A DNA stretch of 64,000 bases from S015-6 sp964384945 (GTDB lineage Bacteria > Desulfobacterota > DSWW01). Location: the NCBI GenBank assembly GCA_964384945.1, contig CAYLMK010000012.1:133351-197350 (forward strand), written 5' to 3'. Made by a program: the position numbers and the translations under genes. Position 1 is the first letter of the stretch. Every line of letters begins with the position of its first letter. The notes beneath the pieces are model-generated. The model had not been told where the DNA came from and searched no databases. It worked only from the letters and a program-made list of their open reading frames with translations. Positions 29,856-38,407 of the stretch are shown here, in pieces.

Positions 29856-31022
29856 TCACTCCTCGATCGCCGGACCACGAGAGTGGAGGAAGAATCGCTT
29901 CTCCTCCTCTGAAATCCGCAGGTAGGTTGCGGTGCCCGAATTGCGGGCCTCCTGTTCGAGTTGCCGGAGGACCCTCTGCTTCTTGTTGAAAGAGGCTTCC
30001 TTGAGAAGCTGCAGCCGCTCCTCCGGGAAGGGCTCGAGTTCGATCCGTCCCTGCTCGACAGCGGCCTCCAGAAAGGCGCGGCCCGCCTCGGTTCGAACGA
30101 TCAACGTGTTCCAGTCCTCCTTCCACTCGGTGGAGCCGACCGAAAGATCGGCCAGCTCGGATGTGAAGTCGTAGCAGCTCTGGCAGGCTGCTCGAGAATG
30201 AGACCGAACCGAATCGTGGTCCAGTTCGAAGGACCCCCGTTCGGTTTCGACGACAAACCGACCCTTTGGAACGTCGATGCGCTTGACCTTGTCGCTTCCG
30301 GTCAGGGGTTCGAGCATCTTCTGGAAATCGCGGTAGGCAAGGGACCACATGCAGAAGAGGCCGAGCACAAGGGCGATCCGGTCCCCCGGGAAGGCGGGGT
30401 CCTCGATCATCATGCGCTTTCGCAGGGCCAGAACCTGGCAGGGTCTGCCGACGACGAATACCTTTCCACCCGCCCCCTGGAGAGTGCGGTCGAGCACCTT
30501 GAGCGTCGGACTCGCCGTGTACTTCGATCCGGCCGCCGAGAGCACCTCGTCCCGGGTCCTTGCCACGAGAGGCGCTGACAGATGCAGCTCAGCCGGATCC
30601 TGGGACCAGGCCGTGAGCAGCGCCGCCTCGGCGCGGCCCGACTCGATTGCGAACAGGGCGAGGGCCGTCACCGTTCCGCCGTACTGGGCCCTGGAGCGGA
30701 TCTTCTCTTCGCGGGCCCGGGCCATCCAAACGGACCGGTACGACCCCAGGACGTAGTCGGTCCGCCGGTCCGGGACGTAGCGCCTTCGCAGGGCGTCCAG
30801 ATCCGTTGCGGTCCTCGGGCAGACCGCATAGCAGCGCCCCTGATCCCCTCGGCAGTCGGAGACGAACGCTACGTTCTCTCCCATTTCCTCCAGGTAGGGA
30901 CAGAGGCCGAGGCACATGCCGCACACCGTGCAGAGGCCTGCGTCCAGAACCTCCTGGCGCAGCTCCTTGGGGCCGTTCCCGGACCCCCGGTCGAGTTTTG
31001 CTGCGGAGGGCTTCTCGGCCAT
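29856..31022 (-). CDS. Coenzyme F420 hydrogenase/dehydrogenase beta subunit family iron-sulfur flavoprotein (FrhB-like)
   Basis: 388 aa. An N-terminal two-cluster ferredoxin region (CTVCGMCLGLCPY and CRGDQGRCYAVCP) is followed by the FrhB N- and C-terminal domains (QYGGTVTALALFAIESG, VGRPCQVLALRK, CQSCYDFTSELADLSVGS). Such proteins use FAD to move electrons between ferredoxin and F420, quinone or other acceptors. ATG at 31022, with a strong promoter upstream whose -35 coincides with an in-frame upstream TTG. As first gene of the iorAB operon it may be the electron exit or entry module for IorAB. That pairing is inference from context. Confidence 0.9.
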   Translation of the reverse strand: MAEKPSAAKLDRGSGNGPKELRQEVLDAGLCTVCGMCLGLCPYLEEMGENVAFVSDCRGDQGRCYAVCPRTATDLDALRRRYVPDRRTDYVLGSYRSVWMARAREEKIRSRAQYGGTVTALALFAIESGRAEAALLTAWSQDPAELHLSAPLVARTRDEVLSAAGSKYTASPTLKVLDRTLQGAGGKVFVVGRPCQVLALRKRMMIEDPAFPGDRIALVLGLFCMWSLAYRDFQKMLEPLTGSDKVKRIDVPKGRFVVETERGSFELDHDSVRSHSRAACQSCYDFTSELADLSVGSTEWKEDWNTLIVRTEAGRAFLEAAVEQGRIELEPFPEERLQLLKEASFNKKQRVLRQLEQEARNSGTATYLRISEEEKRFFLHSRGPAIEE

Positions 31023-31094
31023 CAAATTCTCTCTGTGATGCAAGCGCAGGGGCGACGTGACAACGATCCCCGTTCGTGGAACAAACAGCCAAGA

Positions 31095-31124
31095 ATGATA
31101 GCCGTCGCAAACGATGGTTGTCAA
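31095..31124 (-). promoter_or_regulatory. Sigma-70 promoter for the FrhB-like/iorAB operon
   Basis: On the minus strand a perfect TTGACA (31124-31119), 18-base spacer, and TATCAT (31100-31095, 5 of 6). The leader to the ATG at 31022 would be about 65 bases. Confidence 0.65.
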
Positions 31125-31154
31125 AAGAGGGGCTGGAGATCCAATCAGGCCCCT

Positions 31155-31184
31155 TTGACTTCTTCGCCGGTCCGTGTCAATTAT
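31155..31184 (+). promoter_or_regulatory. Candidate promoter for the LpxR-like gene
   Basis: TTGACT at 31155-31160, 18-base spacer, AATTAT at 31179-31184. It diverges from the FrhB/iorAB promoter and lies about 30 bases before the GTG at 31217. Confidence 0.45.
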
Positions 31185-31216
31185 GAAAAACCTTGTGACC
31201 GGCTGATCAAGGCCGC

Positions 31217-32440
31217 GTGATTCAGGCGTGTTCAGGTATACGGGGCCCCTTTTTTGTGAACCGGAAACCCGGACGTTACCTCTTCTGCGCTTCCAACACG
31301 CGGAGTGCGGGGCGATGCGTCATCGCTCGCACCCCAGGCACCCCCCCTGTCCGCGGCTGCCGCCGGCCCGGGCCCATCCTGCTGTTTCTCGGGCTGCTCG
31401 CGGCCGCAGGCGCACCCGCCCTGTCGGCCCAGGAGTCGCCCGGGTCTTCCGGCCCCCAATGCAACTATGAAGGGTCTCCTGTACAGCCTTTCATCGGGGG
31501 TATCTCCTTCTACCTCGACAATGATTTTATAAGCGGCAACGACAACCGATACACGGGAGGTCTCGGTTTTGTCTGGACCTCCGCGGCCACGGAAACGTAC
31601 GGGGAGAAGAACCTGCACCGCAGAATCGCCAAGGCCTTCTCCTTCCTGCCCACCGTGGAATCCGAGGGCTACCGCGCCTATGTACAGTTCCGGCTGGGCA
31701 CGGAGATGTACACGCCCACGGACATCACCTCCCTCGAACCCCCTCCCGGGGATCACCCGTACGCAGGCGTCATCTACGTGGACAGTTCTCTCTTCAGCAT
31801 GAGCCGGGTCGCCAGCCATCAGTTCACCCTTCGGCTCGGGCTCGTGGGCCCTGCAACGGGGGCGGAGCAGGTCCAGACATGGATCCACGAGATCATCGAC
31901 TCGCCGATCCCGCAGGGCTGGGACGAACAGTTGGGAAACGAGCCCATCGTGAACCTCTACTACCATTACAACCGCAGGCTCCTGAGGCGGTGCCCGCCTG
32001 ATCGGTTCGGGCTCGATTTCTCATGGAAGGGGGGTGCCGGGCTGGGTAACTATTACATCGGCGCCAACCTGGGCCTCACGGGGAGGATCGGCTACAGTCT
32101 TCCTGACAACTACGGGGTGACGCCTCTGCTCGGCGGGGCCGAATCCCTGGTGGGCATCGAGCCCCCGCGCAAGAGATTCCAGGTCTATGCATTCCTCTCG
32201 GCGGACAGCTTTGGAGTGCTTCGATGGCTGCCCACGGACGGCAATACCTTCAAAGACAGCCGGGAGGGAAACCGGGATGACTGGTTCCTGAGCCTGTCCG
32301 GGGGCATTGTTGTCGGATACAGCCGGGTGCTTCTGTCCTACAGGTACCATGGCATCGCAGGCCTGCAGGACCCCGAGAACTTCAAGACGGAGAACCGGAA
32401 CGATTTCGGGACATTCCTCCTGACGGTCTTTCTCGGGTGA
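31217..32440 (+). CDS. LpxR-like lipid A deacylase family outer-membrane protein (DUF2219)
   Basis: Up to 407 aa. After a basic region a signal-like stretch (ILLFLGLLAAAGAPALSAQ) leads into a beta-barrel domain with LDNDFISGNDNRYTGGL, DHPYAGVIYVDSS, and an alternating aromatic C-terminus ending TVFLG. The paired Asn-Asp of the first motif matches the catalytic Asn/Asp of LpxR, which removes the 3'-acyloxyacyl chain of lipid A at the cell surface. The start is uncertain: GTG at 31217 has AAGG upstream and fits the promoter; GTG at 31256 is the alternative. Both leave a long n-region before the signal peptide. The 3' end overlaps the convergent thioesterase gene by 59 bp. Confidence 0.82.
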   Translation: MIQACSGIRGPFFVNRKPGRYLFCASNTRSAGRCVIARTPGTPPVRGCRRPGPILLFLGLLAAAGAPALSAQESPGSSGPQCNYEGSPVQPFIGGISFYLDNDFISGNDNRYTGGLGFVWTSAATETYGEKNLHRRIAKAFSFLPTVESEGYRAYVQFRLGTEMYTPTDITSLEPPPGDHPYAGVIYVDSSLFSMSRVASHQFTLRLGLVGPATGAEQVQTWIHEIIDSPIPQGWDEQLGNEPIVNLYYHYNRRLLRRCPPDRFGLDFSWKGGAGLGNYYIGANLGLTGRIGYSLPDNYGVTPLLGGAESLVGIEPPRKRFQVYAFLSADSFGVLRWLPTDGNTFKDSREGNRDDWFLSLSGGIVVGYSRVLLSYRYHGIAGLQDPENFKTENRNDFGTFLLTVFLG

Positions 32441-32822
32441 GAAGAGACGGCGGGACCGGCCTGACCCTTCGATTTCTGTCGAGACAGACCATCTCGATCA
32501 CGGCCCTCACTGCCGGCTTCTTTCCTTCGGGCCGCCACGCTTCCTGGTGAAAAACGACCTTGTACTTTCCTTCCGGTTCGCAGGATGTCCGTATGTCCAA
32601 CCGGTCTCCGAAGCACGCTCCGTCAAAAAAGCCCATTTCGACACGGTACACGGAAAACCCGATCCCTTCTTCCTCCCAGAGCCTGACGAGTTCTTCCGTT
32701 CCGATGAGGTTCTCCCGCGCCCTTTCGAAGTACTTCAAGTAGTTGGCGTGGTATACGACGCCCGAGTGATCCGTGTCTTCGTAATAGATCTGCACGGCGT
32801 AATGGGCGGCTTTGGCCTTCAT
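32382..32822 (-). CDS. ybgC: YbgC/FadM-type acyl-CoA thioesterase (4HBT hot-dog fold)
   Basis: 146 aa. The start YYEDTDHSGVVYHANYLKYFERARE is the 4-hydroxybenzoyl-CoA thioesterase signature with the catalytic Asp in DTDHSG. The remaining hot-dog strands follow, with a low-complexity tail. YbgC hydrolyses short or long acyl-CoAs and in many Gram-negatives is linked to phospholipid or Tol-Pal functions; no tol genes are here. ATG at 32822 lies 25 bases after the activase gene on the same strand, so they may be co-transcribed. The last 59 bp are also coding on the opposite strand for the LpxR-like protein. Confidence 0.9.
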   Translation of the reverse strand: MKAKAAHYAVQIYYEDTDHSGVVYHANYLKYFERARENLIGTEELVRLWEEEGIGFSVYRVEMGFFDGACFGDRLDIRTSCEPEGKYKVVFHQEAWRPEGKKPAVRAVIEMVCLDRNRRVRPVPPSLLTRERPSGGMSRNRSGSPS

Positions 32823-32847
32823 CGCCGAAGATACCCTCCCTCGGTTT

Positions 32848-33663
32848 TCAGCCGTCCCTGCCTGCCACCCGGTCCCAGGCGATCATGGCCGCCCCGAGGG
32901 CCCCGGTCAGTTGCGGATCCCGCGGAACGGAGAGGCGGCACCCCAACCTCTCTTCCAGGGCGCGCACGACGCCGCCGTTCATGGCGACACCCCCGGTAAC
33001 GGCCGCGGGCGCCTCGAACCCGACCCGGAGCGCAAGGCTTGCGACCCGGTCCGCGACGGCCTGGTGGATGCCGTTCAGAATATCCTCCACCTTTTCGCCC
33101 TTCGCAACCAGAGAGACGACCTCGGACTCGGCGAAGACGGTGCACATGCTGCTCACGCGGACGTTCTTCGCGGCCTCCCTTGCCCTCTCCCCCATGGCCT
33201 GCAGAGGAACGCCCAGACTGCGGCTCATCACCTCCAGGAAACGGCCCGTTCCGGCGGCGCACTTGTCGTTCATCGCAAAGTCCTGAACGCGGCCTTCTCC
33301 GTTGATCCGTATTGCCTTGCTGTCCTGTCCTCCGATATCGATGATGGTCCGCACCGAGCTTATCAGGGTGTGAACCCCGCGGGCGTGGCAGGTGATCTCG
33401 GTGACCGTCGCCCCGGCCTGGTCGGTGATTTCCCTTCCGTACCCGGTGGCCACGACGAAGGCGAGGTTCGGCGGCCCGGCGCCGATCTTCTCCAGAGCCC
33501 CGGACAAGGCCAGCCGGGAGGCATCCCTGCTGTTCGCTCCGGTAGGCAGGATCGCGCATGACACGATTCTACGGTTCCGGTCGAGGAGGACGGCCTTGGT
33601 CGTCGTGCTGCCCGCATCGACGCCGGCCGCGAGATCTTCCCGGGAGGGATCTCTTGCGCTCAT
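32848..33663 (-). CDS. Acyl-CoA dehydratase activase (BadF/BadG/BcrA/HgdC family ATPase)
   Basis: 271 aa ASKHA ATPase. VDAGSTTTKAVL is the phosphate-1 loop, DIGGQDSK the phosphate-2 region, and GGVAMNGG the adenosine site. The bridging [4Fe-4S] cluster ligands are Cys in MNDKCAAGTG and SSMCTVFAESE. It uses ATP hydrolysis to push a low-potential electron into a 2-hydroxyacyl-CoA dehydratase or benzoyl-CoA reductase. No dehydratase subunits are next to it, so its partner is elsewhere or missing. ATG at 33663 with GGCGG upstream. This family is a strong marker of anaerobic metabolism. Confidence 0.93.
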   Translation of the reverse strand: MSARDPSREDLAAGVDAGSTTTKAVLLDRNRRIVSCAILPTGANSRDASRLALSGALEKIGAGPPNLAFVVATGYGREITDQAGATVTEITCHARGVHTLISSVRTIIDIGGQDSKAIRINGEGRVQDFAMNDKCAAGTGRFLEVMSRSLGVPLQAMGERAREAAKNVRVSSMCTVFAESEVVSLVAKGEKVEDILNGIHQAVADRVASLALRVGFEAPAAVTGGVAMNGGVVRALEERLGCRLSVPRDPQLTGALGAAMIAWDRVAGRDG

Positions 33664-33986
33664 GGCCCGCCTTGGGACTCTCCATTTACGACATTGAAAT
33701 AGAGGTTGAAAACACGATTCACCCTACCATGGGGGGTCCCTCGGGTCAAAGCTGTGCCGCATGGGAGGCAAGGGATCACCGATCCTTGTCCTTCCTTGAC
33801 GCAGGGCGGAAGGGGATGGTACCATTACCCCGGTCGATCGGGATTCCAGCCATACGGGCAATGTAAATGCACAAACGGACCGCACGGCAAGGTTTCGTGA
33901 CGAGGGGGTGATACGGTAGATCAGGATCATGGTCCAACGGAGGGTGAAACAGGGGATCTCGAAGGTGTACCTTTTCGGGGGGGGAC
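33664..33986. other. 323-bp intergenic region upstream of carD
   Basis: Divergent spacer between the activase gene and carD. No gene is credible in it. A candidate plus-strand promoter, TTGACG (33796-33801), 18-base spacer, TACCAT (33820-33825), would give a leader of about 155 bases before the CarD ATG, long enough for regulation. A run of eight G (33977-33984) sits at the ribosome-site position. Confidence 0.45.
33796..33825 (+). promoter_or_regulatory. Candidate promoter for carD
   Basis: TTGACG at 33796-33801, 18-base spacer, TACCAT at 33820-33825. Each hexamer matches consensus at 4 or 5 positions. Confidence 0.35.
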
Positions 33987-34502
33987 ATGAATCCACCTAC
34001 TTGCGATCTGCATGCGGATTTTCGCGTCGGCGACAAGGCGGTCTATCCCGGACACGGCGTCGGGGTGATCGAGGCCATAGAGAAGAAGGTGATTTCCGGG
34101 AATGAACAGCTTTTCTACGTCATGCGCATTCTCAACAACGGCATGACGATCATGATCCCCAAGAGCAACGTCAACTCCGTCGGCCTACGGCAGGTGATCA
34201 GCGAGAAAGAGGTGAGCAAGGTCTATACGATCTTGAAACAAAAGGACCCGCCGCGGGAGAACCACCAGACCTGGAATCGAAGGTATCGGCAATACACCGA
34301 GAAGATCAAGACCGGGTCCGTATTCGAGATCGCCGAGGTGCTTCGGATCCTCTTTCGCCTGAAACGGGTGAAGGAACTTTCGTTCGGAGAGAAGAAGATC
34401 CTCGACACGGCGCAGAACCTTCTGATCAAGGAGATCTCTGTGGCCAAGCAACAGAAAGAAGAGATCATCCGCAGGGAGATGCAGAGCCTGCTTACGGGAT
34501 GA
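33987..34502 (+). CDS. carD: CarD/CdnL family transcriptional regulator
   Basis: 171 aa. The N-terminal RNA-polymerase-interacting Tudor-like domain (FRVGDKAVYPGHGVGVI, FYVMRILNNGMTIMIP) is followed by the helical C-terminal domain with the conserved WNRRYRQYTEKI segment. CdnL proteins bind RNA polymerase beta and stabilise open complexes at rRNA and other promoters. ATG at 33987 follows a G8 tract. The length is typical. Position upstream of cysS suggests a housekeeping role rather than a pathway-specific one. Confidence 0.93.
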   Translation: MNPPTCDLHADFRVGDKAVYPGHGVGVIEAIEKKVISGNEQLFYVMRILNNGMTIMIPKSNVNSVGLRQVISEKEVSKVYTILKQKDPPRENHQTWNRRYRQYTEKIKTGSVFEIAEVLRILFRLKRVKELSFGEKKILDTAQNLLIKEISVAKQQKEEIIRREMQSLLTG

Positions 34503-34669
34503 AGTCTCCCTCGGTGCCGCCTTCCGCAGTTTTTGTATCTCCACCGCCCGCCCTTTATTGATTTCCCCCGAAAACGTAAGATCGTAGAGACCGACAGCCC
34601 ACTCCGGGCGGCCCGGAAAGGGGCCACCGCAACCGTAGGCGCAGCCGCCCGCAGGAAGGAGCGATTTCC

Positions 34670-36181
34670 ATGCAAGGACCGCCGCTGACTTTGTACAACA
34701 CGCTTACCCGGAAGAAGGAGCCTTTCTCGCCCCTGGTGGAAGGGGAGGTGCGGATGTACGTGTGCGGCCCCACGGTCTATGACCTGAGCCACCTCGGACA
34801 CGCGCGAAAGGAAGTCGTATTCGATGTCATGGTCCGTTATCTTCGCTTTCTCGGGTTTCGCGTCCATTACATCCGGAACATCACCGACGTGGACGACAAG
34901 ATCATCACGCGTGCGAAGGAGACGGGCCTGTCCTGGGAGCAGGTGGCCCGCGAATTCGAGACGGCCTTCCACGAGGACATGGACGCGCTGGGAATTCTCA
35001 GGCCGGACGGGGAGCCGAGGGCCACGGAACACATCGAGGAGATGCAGCAAATCATCCGAAGCCTCCTGGAGAAGGAGTTCGCTTATGTCTCCGAGACCGG
35101 GGTGTACTTCTCGGTGGAGGCCTCGAACCATTACGGGAAGCTCACCCACCGCAAGATCGAGGAGATGATGGCGGGGGCGCGGATCGAGGTGGACGAATCC
35201 AAGAAGAATCCCCTGGATTTCGCCTTGTGGAAGGCCTCCAAGCCGGGAGAACCCTCCTGGCCGAGTCCGTGGGGTGCGGGAAGGCCCGGATGGCACATCG
35301 AGTGCTCCGCCATGAGTCGCAAGTTTCTCGGGGAGACCCTGGATATCCACGGCGGCGGCGTGGACCTGGTCTTCCCGCACCATGAAAACGAGATCGCCCA
35401 GTCCGAGGCCGCGACCGGCAAGCCCTTCGCGCGCTGGTGGGTCCACAACGGATTGCTGACCGTCGAGAAGGAGAAGATGGCCAAGTCCCTCGGCAACTTC
35501 ATCACCATCCGGGAGGCTCTCCGCGAGACGCATCCGGAGACCCTGAGGATGTTTTTCCTGTCGCACCACTACCGGTCGCCCGTGGACTTCTCGAAGGACG
35601 CCGTCGAGAGGACCCGGAAGAATCTCGATTACTTCTACAACACGCTGCTCCGAATCGAGGAGATCTGCGGAAGGCAGGAGACGCCGCCCGGCACGGCGGG
35701 TGCGGGCCGGGAAGAAGCCTTGGGGCAGGAAATGGGGCCGGCGGGTTTCGAGTCGATCGGGGGCCTGACCAGCCGTTTCCATGCCGAGATGCAAGACGAT
35801 TTCAACACCGCCGGGGCCCTTGGAGAGCTTTTCCGAGCCGCCTCGGCCCTCAACCGGTGGATGGATGAAGGAAATCCGGGTCGGTCGCAGCGGGGCAGGG
35901 AGGTGCTGGAGACCTTCCGGCGGGAGTTGCTGGGCATCGGCGGCGTCCTCGGGCTCTTTCGGGAGGGTCCCCTGCCTTGGTTCCAGGGGGTCGGCAAACC
36001 GGAACAGGCCGGCGGTGTGGGCCTCGCGGAGGAGGAAATCGAAGAGCGAGTCCGGATGAGGGAGACGGCCCGGCGGAACCGAGACTGGACCTCGGCCGAC
36101 CGGATCCGTGACGAACTGGCAAAGCGGGGAATCGTGCTCGAGGACACGCGACAGGGCACGATCTGGAAGCGCAACCCCTAG
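34670..36181 (+). CDS. cysS: Cysteinyl-tRNA synthetase
   Basis: 503 aa class I aminoacyl-tRNA synthetase. YVCGPTVYD carries a zinc-binding Cys, HLGHAR is the HIGH motif, WHIECSAM and HHENEIAQSEA supply the other zinc ligands, and KMAKSLGNF is the KMSKS loop. DALR-type anticodon-binding helices end the protein. The ATG at 34670 follows a GAAGGAGCG ribosome site. The 167 bases before it hold no gene. uvrB starts 26 bases downstream, probably in the same transcript. Confidence 0.97.
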   Translation: MQGPPLTLYNTLTRKKEPFSPLVEGEVRMYVCGPTVYDLSHLGHARKEVVFDVMVRYLRFLGFRVHYIRNITDVDDKIITRAKETGLSWEQVAREFETAFHEDMDALGILRPDGEPRATEHIEEMQQIIRSLLEKEFAYVSETGVYFSVEASNHYGKLTHRKIEEMMAGARIEVDESKKNPLDFALWKASKPGEPSWPSPWGAGRPGWHIECSAMSRKFLGETLDIHGGGVDLVFPHHENEIAQSEAATGKPFARWWVHNGLLTVEKEKMAKSLGNFITIREALRETHPETLRMFFLSHHYRSPVDFSKDAVERTRKNLDYFYNTLLRIEEICGRQETPPGTAGAGREEALGQEMGPAGFESIGGLTSRFHAEMQDDFNTAGALGELFRAASALNRWMDEGNPGRSQRGREVLETFRRELLGIGGVLGLFREGPLPWFQGVGKPEQAGGVGLAEEEIEERVRMRETARRNRDWTSADRIRDELAKRGIVLEDTRQGTIWKRNP

Positions 36182-36206
36182 AGGCGGGATCGCGGGCAGC
36201 AGGCGG

Positions 36207-38201
36207 GTGGATCGATTCGAGCTCGTTTCTGAATTCGAGCCAAAGGGGGATCAGCCGAAAGCGATCGCTGATCTGGTGGAGGAATTCCTCGGGGGCGCGA
36301 AGCATCAGGTCCTCCTGGGCGTCACCGGCTCCGGCAAGACCTACACGATGGCCAACGTGGTGGCCAGGGTCAACCGGCCCGCCCTGGTCATCGCTCCGAA
36401 CAAGACCCTGGCGGGGCAGCTCTATAGCGAATTCAAGGCCCTGTTTCCGAACAACGCGGTCGAGTATTTCGTCAGCTATTACGACTACTACCAGCCCGAA
36501 GCCTACCTGCCCTCCACGGACACCTACATTGAGAAGGACGCTTCCATAAACGAAGAGATCGACAGGATGCGCCATTCCGCGACCCGGTCCCTGTTCGAGC
36601 GTCGTGACGTGATCATCGTTGCCAGCGTGTCGTGCATTTACGGCATCGGGTCTCCCGAGAACTACCGCCGGATGCTCCTGTTCATCCGGCAGGGAGAGGG
36701 CCTCTGCCGGGAGGCCCTCCTGAACCGGCTGATCGAACTCCAGTACCGACGCAGCGATCACGATTTTTCCCGGGGCACCTTCCGTGTCCGGGGCGACGTG
36801 GTGGATATCCTGCCCGCTTACGAAGACGAGCGGGCGGTGCGGGTCGAATTCTTCGGGGACAGCGTGGAGGTCCTGAGCGAGATCGACCCGATGCGGGGAA
36901 GGGCCGTCAGGCAAATCGAAAAGGTGGCCCTGTTCCCGGCCAGCCACTACGTGACAACCGCCGACCGCCTGGAGCGGGCGCTCGTGGGGATCGAAGAGGA
37001 ACTGGAGGCGCGTCTGCGGGAACTGAGGGCCGAGGGCAGGCTGCTGGAAATGCAGCGACTGGAGCAGCGCACGCGCTACGATCTCGAGATGCTTCGCGAG
37101 ATGGGCTACTGCGCGGGAATCGAAAACTACGCAAGGCACCTCGACGGAAGGGCGCCCGGGGAGCCGCCGTACACACTCATCGACTACTTCCCGAAGGACT
37201 ACCTGCTCTTTCTCGACGAGAGCCACCTGACGGTTCCCCAATTGGTAGGGATGTATCAGGGCGACCAGTCCCGAAAGCGGACCCTGGTCGAGTATGGGTT
37301 CCGTCTGCCCTGCGCCCTGGACAACCGCCCGCTGAACTTCGCGGAATTCGAAGAGCGCGTTCACCAGGTCCTGTACGTTTCCGCCACGCCCGGCAGCTAC
37401 GAGATGGAAAAGAGCGGCGGGGTCTTCGTGGAACAGCTCATCCGGCCGACCGGCCTGGTCGATCCCGAGGTTCTCGTGGAGAAGGCGACCCATCAGGTCG
37501 ATCATCTCCGAGCGGAGATCCGCAAGACGGTCGAACAGGGGGGACGCGTCCTGGTGACCACGCTGACGAAGCGGATGGCGGAGGACCTGACCGACTACTA
37601 CCAGGAAACCGGAATCCGGGTCCGTTATCTCCATTCCGACATCAAGACGCTCGAAAGGATGGAGATCCTCCGGGATCTGCGGTTGGGGAAGTTTGATGTC
37701 CTGATCGGGATCAATCTCCTCCGGGAGGGGCTGGACCTGCCCGAGGTGGCCTTGGTGGCGATTCTGGACGCGGACAAGGAAGGGTTCCTGCGGTCCGAAC
37801 GCTCCCTGATCCAGACGTTCGGCCGGACCGCCAGAAACGTCAAGGGCCGGGTCATCCTGTACGCGGATACGGTCACGCCTTCCATGGCCCGGGCCATGGA
37901 GGAGACGCAGCGGAGAAGAAAGAAACAGCTCGCCTACAACCGGAAATACGGGATCACACCGGAAAGCATCGTGAAATCGATTCGCGAGATCCGCGGTTCG
38001 GTCTACGAGGCGGACTACGCTCCGATCCCGAGCGCAGAGGAGACGGCTCCTGCCTACGGGAGCCTGGAGGATCTCAGGGTGAAGATCCGCGCGCTGACCC
38101 GCGAGATGCGGGAGAGGGCGGCCCGACTCGAGTTCGAGAAGGCTGCGGAAATCCGGGACCAGCTCAAGGAGCTTCAAAAGGTGGAACTGGAATTGGGGTG
38201 A
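36207..38201 (+). CDS. uvrB: UvrABC excision nuclease subunit B
   Basis: 664 aa from the GTG at 36207, which matches the family's N-terminus (FELVSEFEPKGDQPKAI). Walker A GVTGSGKT, the beta-hairpin region YYDYYQPEAY, helicase motif DESH, GQDxxRxRTL-type motif V, and the C-terminal UVR domain (LRALTREMRERAARLEFEKAAEIRDQL-like) are all present. Loads onto damaged DNA with UvrA and recruits UvrC. Upstream extension to 36108 would run back into cysS and is not supported. uvrC follows after a repeat-bearing 206-bp spacer. Confidence 0.97.
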   Translation: MDRFELVSEFEPKGDQPKAIADLVEEFLGGAKHQVLLGVTGSGKTYTMANVVARVNRPALVIAPNKTLAGQLYSEFKALFPNNAVEYFVSYYDYYQPEAYLPSTDTYIEKDASINEEIDRMRHSATRSLFERRDVIIVASVSCIYGIGSPENYRRMLLFIRQGEGLCREALLNRLIELQYRRSDHDFSRGTFRVRGDVVDILPAYEDERAVRVEFFGDSVEVLSEIDPMRGRAVRQIEKVALFPASHYVTTADRLERALVGIEEELEARLRELRAEGRLLEMQRLEQRTRYDLEMLREMGYCAGIENYARHLDGRAPGEPPYTLIDYFPKDYLLFLDESHLTVPQLVGMYQGDQSRKRTLVEYGFRLPCALDNRPLNFAEFEERVHQVLYVSATPGSYEMEKSGGVFVEQLIRPTGLVDPEVLVEKATHQVDHLRAEIRKTVEQGGRVLVTTLTKRMAEDLTDYYQETGIRVRYLHSDIKTLERMEILRDLRLGKFDVLIGINLLREGLDLPEVALVAILDADKEGFLRSERSLIQTFGRTARNVKGRVILYADTVTPSMARAMEETQRRRKKQLAYNRKYGITPESIVKSIREIRGSVYEADYAPIPSAEETAPAYGSLEDLRVKIRALTREMRERAARLEFEKAAEIRDQLKELQKVELELG

Positions 38202-38209
38202 CGAAGCCG

Positions 38210-38318
38210 TTGGCTATTAGCTCTTGGCTGTTAGCCCCCGCCGCCCCTTCCACAGGGAGGTACACACCCGGGGGGCTTGGTTGGGAGCTAATCGCTAGCA
38301 GCTAAAGGCTGCCAGCCA
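38210..38318. repeat. Intergenic inverted-repeat element A (uvrB-uvrC spacer)
   Basis: The left part has two near-copies of TTGGCTRTTAGCT (38210-38235). The right part (38283-38318) contains reverse-complement versions (GGAGCTAATCGCTAGCAGC and AGCTAAAGGCTGCCAGCC). The same 13-base word, exact in reverse complement (AGCTAATAGCCAA), occurs in element B at 45739-45870. The element can fold as a long hairpin and looks like a dispersed intergenic repeat of this genome. Confidence 0.6.
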
Positions 38319-38407
38319 GGCACCAGAGGGCGGCTCTTGCCCCGTGCCTCTCTATGAAGTCGGGCACGGGCATGTGTACGAGCACGGGCGCGGAGGAGGA
38401 GCGATCC

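Noticed and set aside
35850..38177. Long minus-strand open frame opposite cysS and uvrB
   Set aside because: Antisense shadow of uvrB; no domain, no ribosome site, and the opposite strand is unequivocal.
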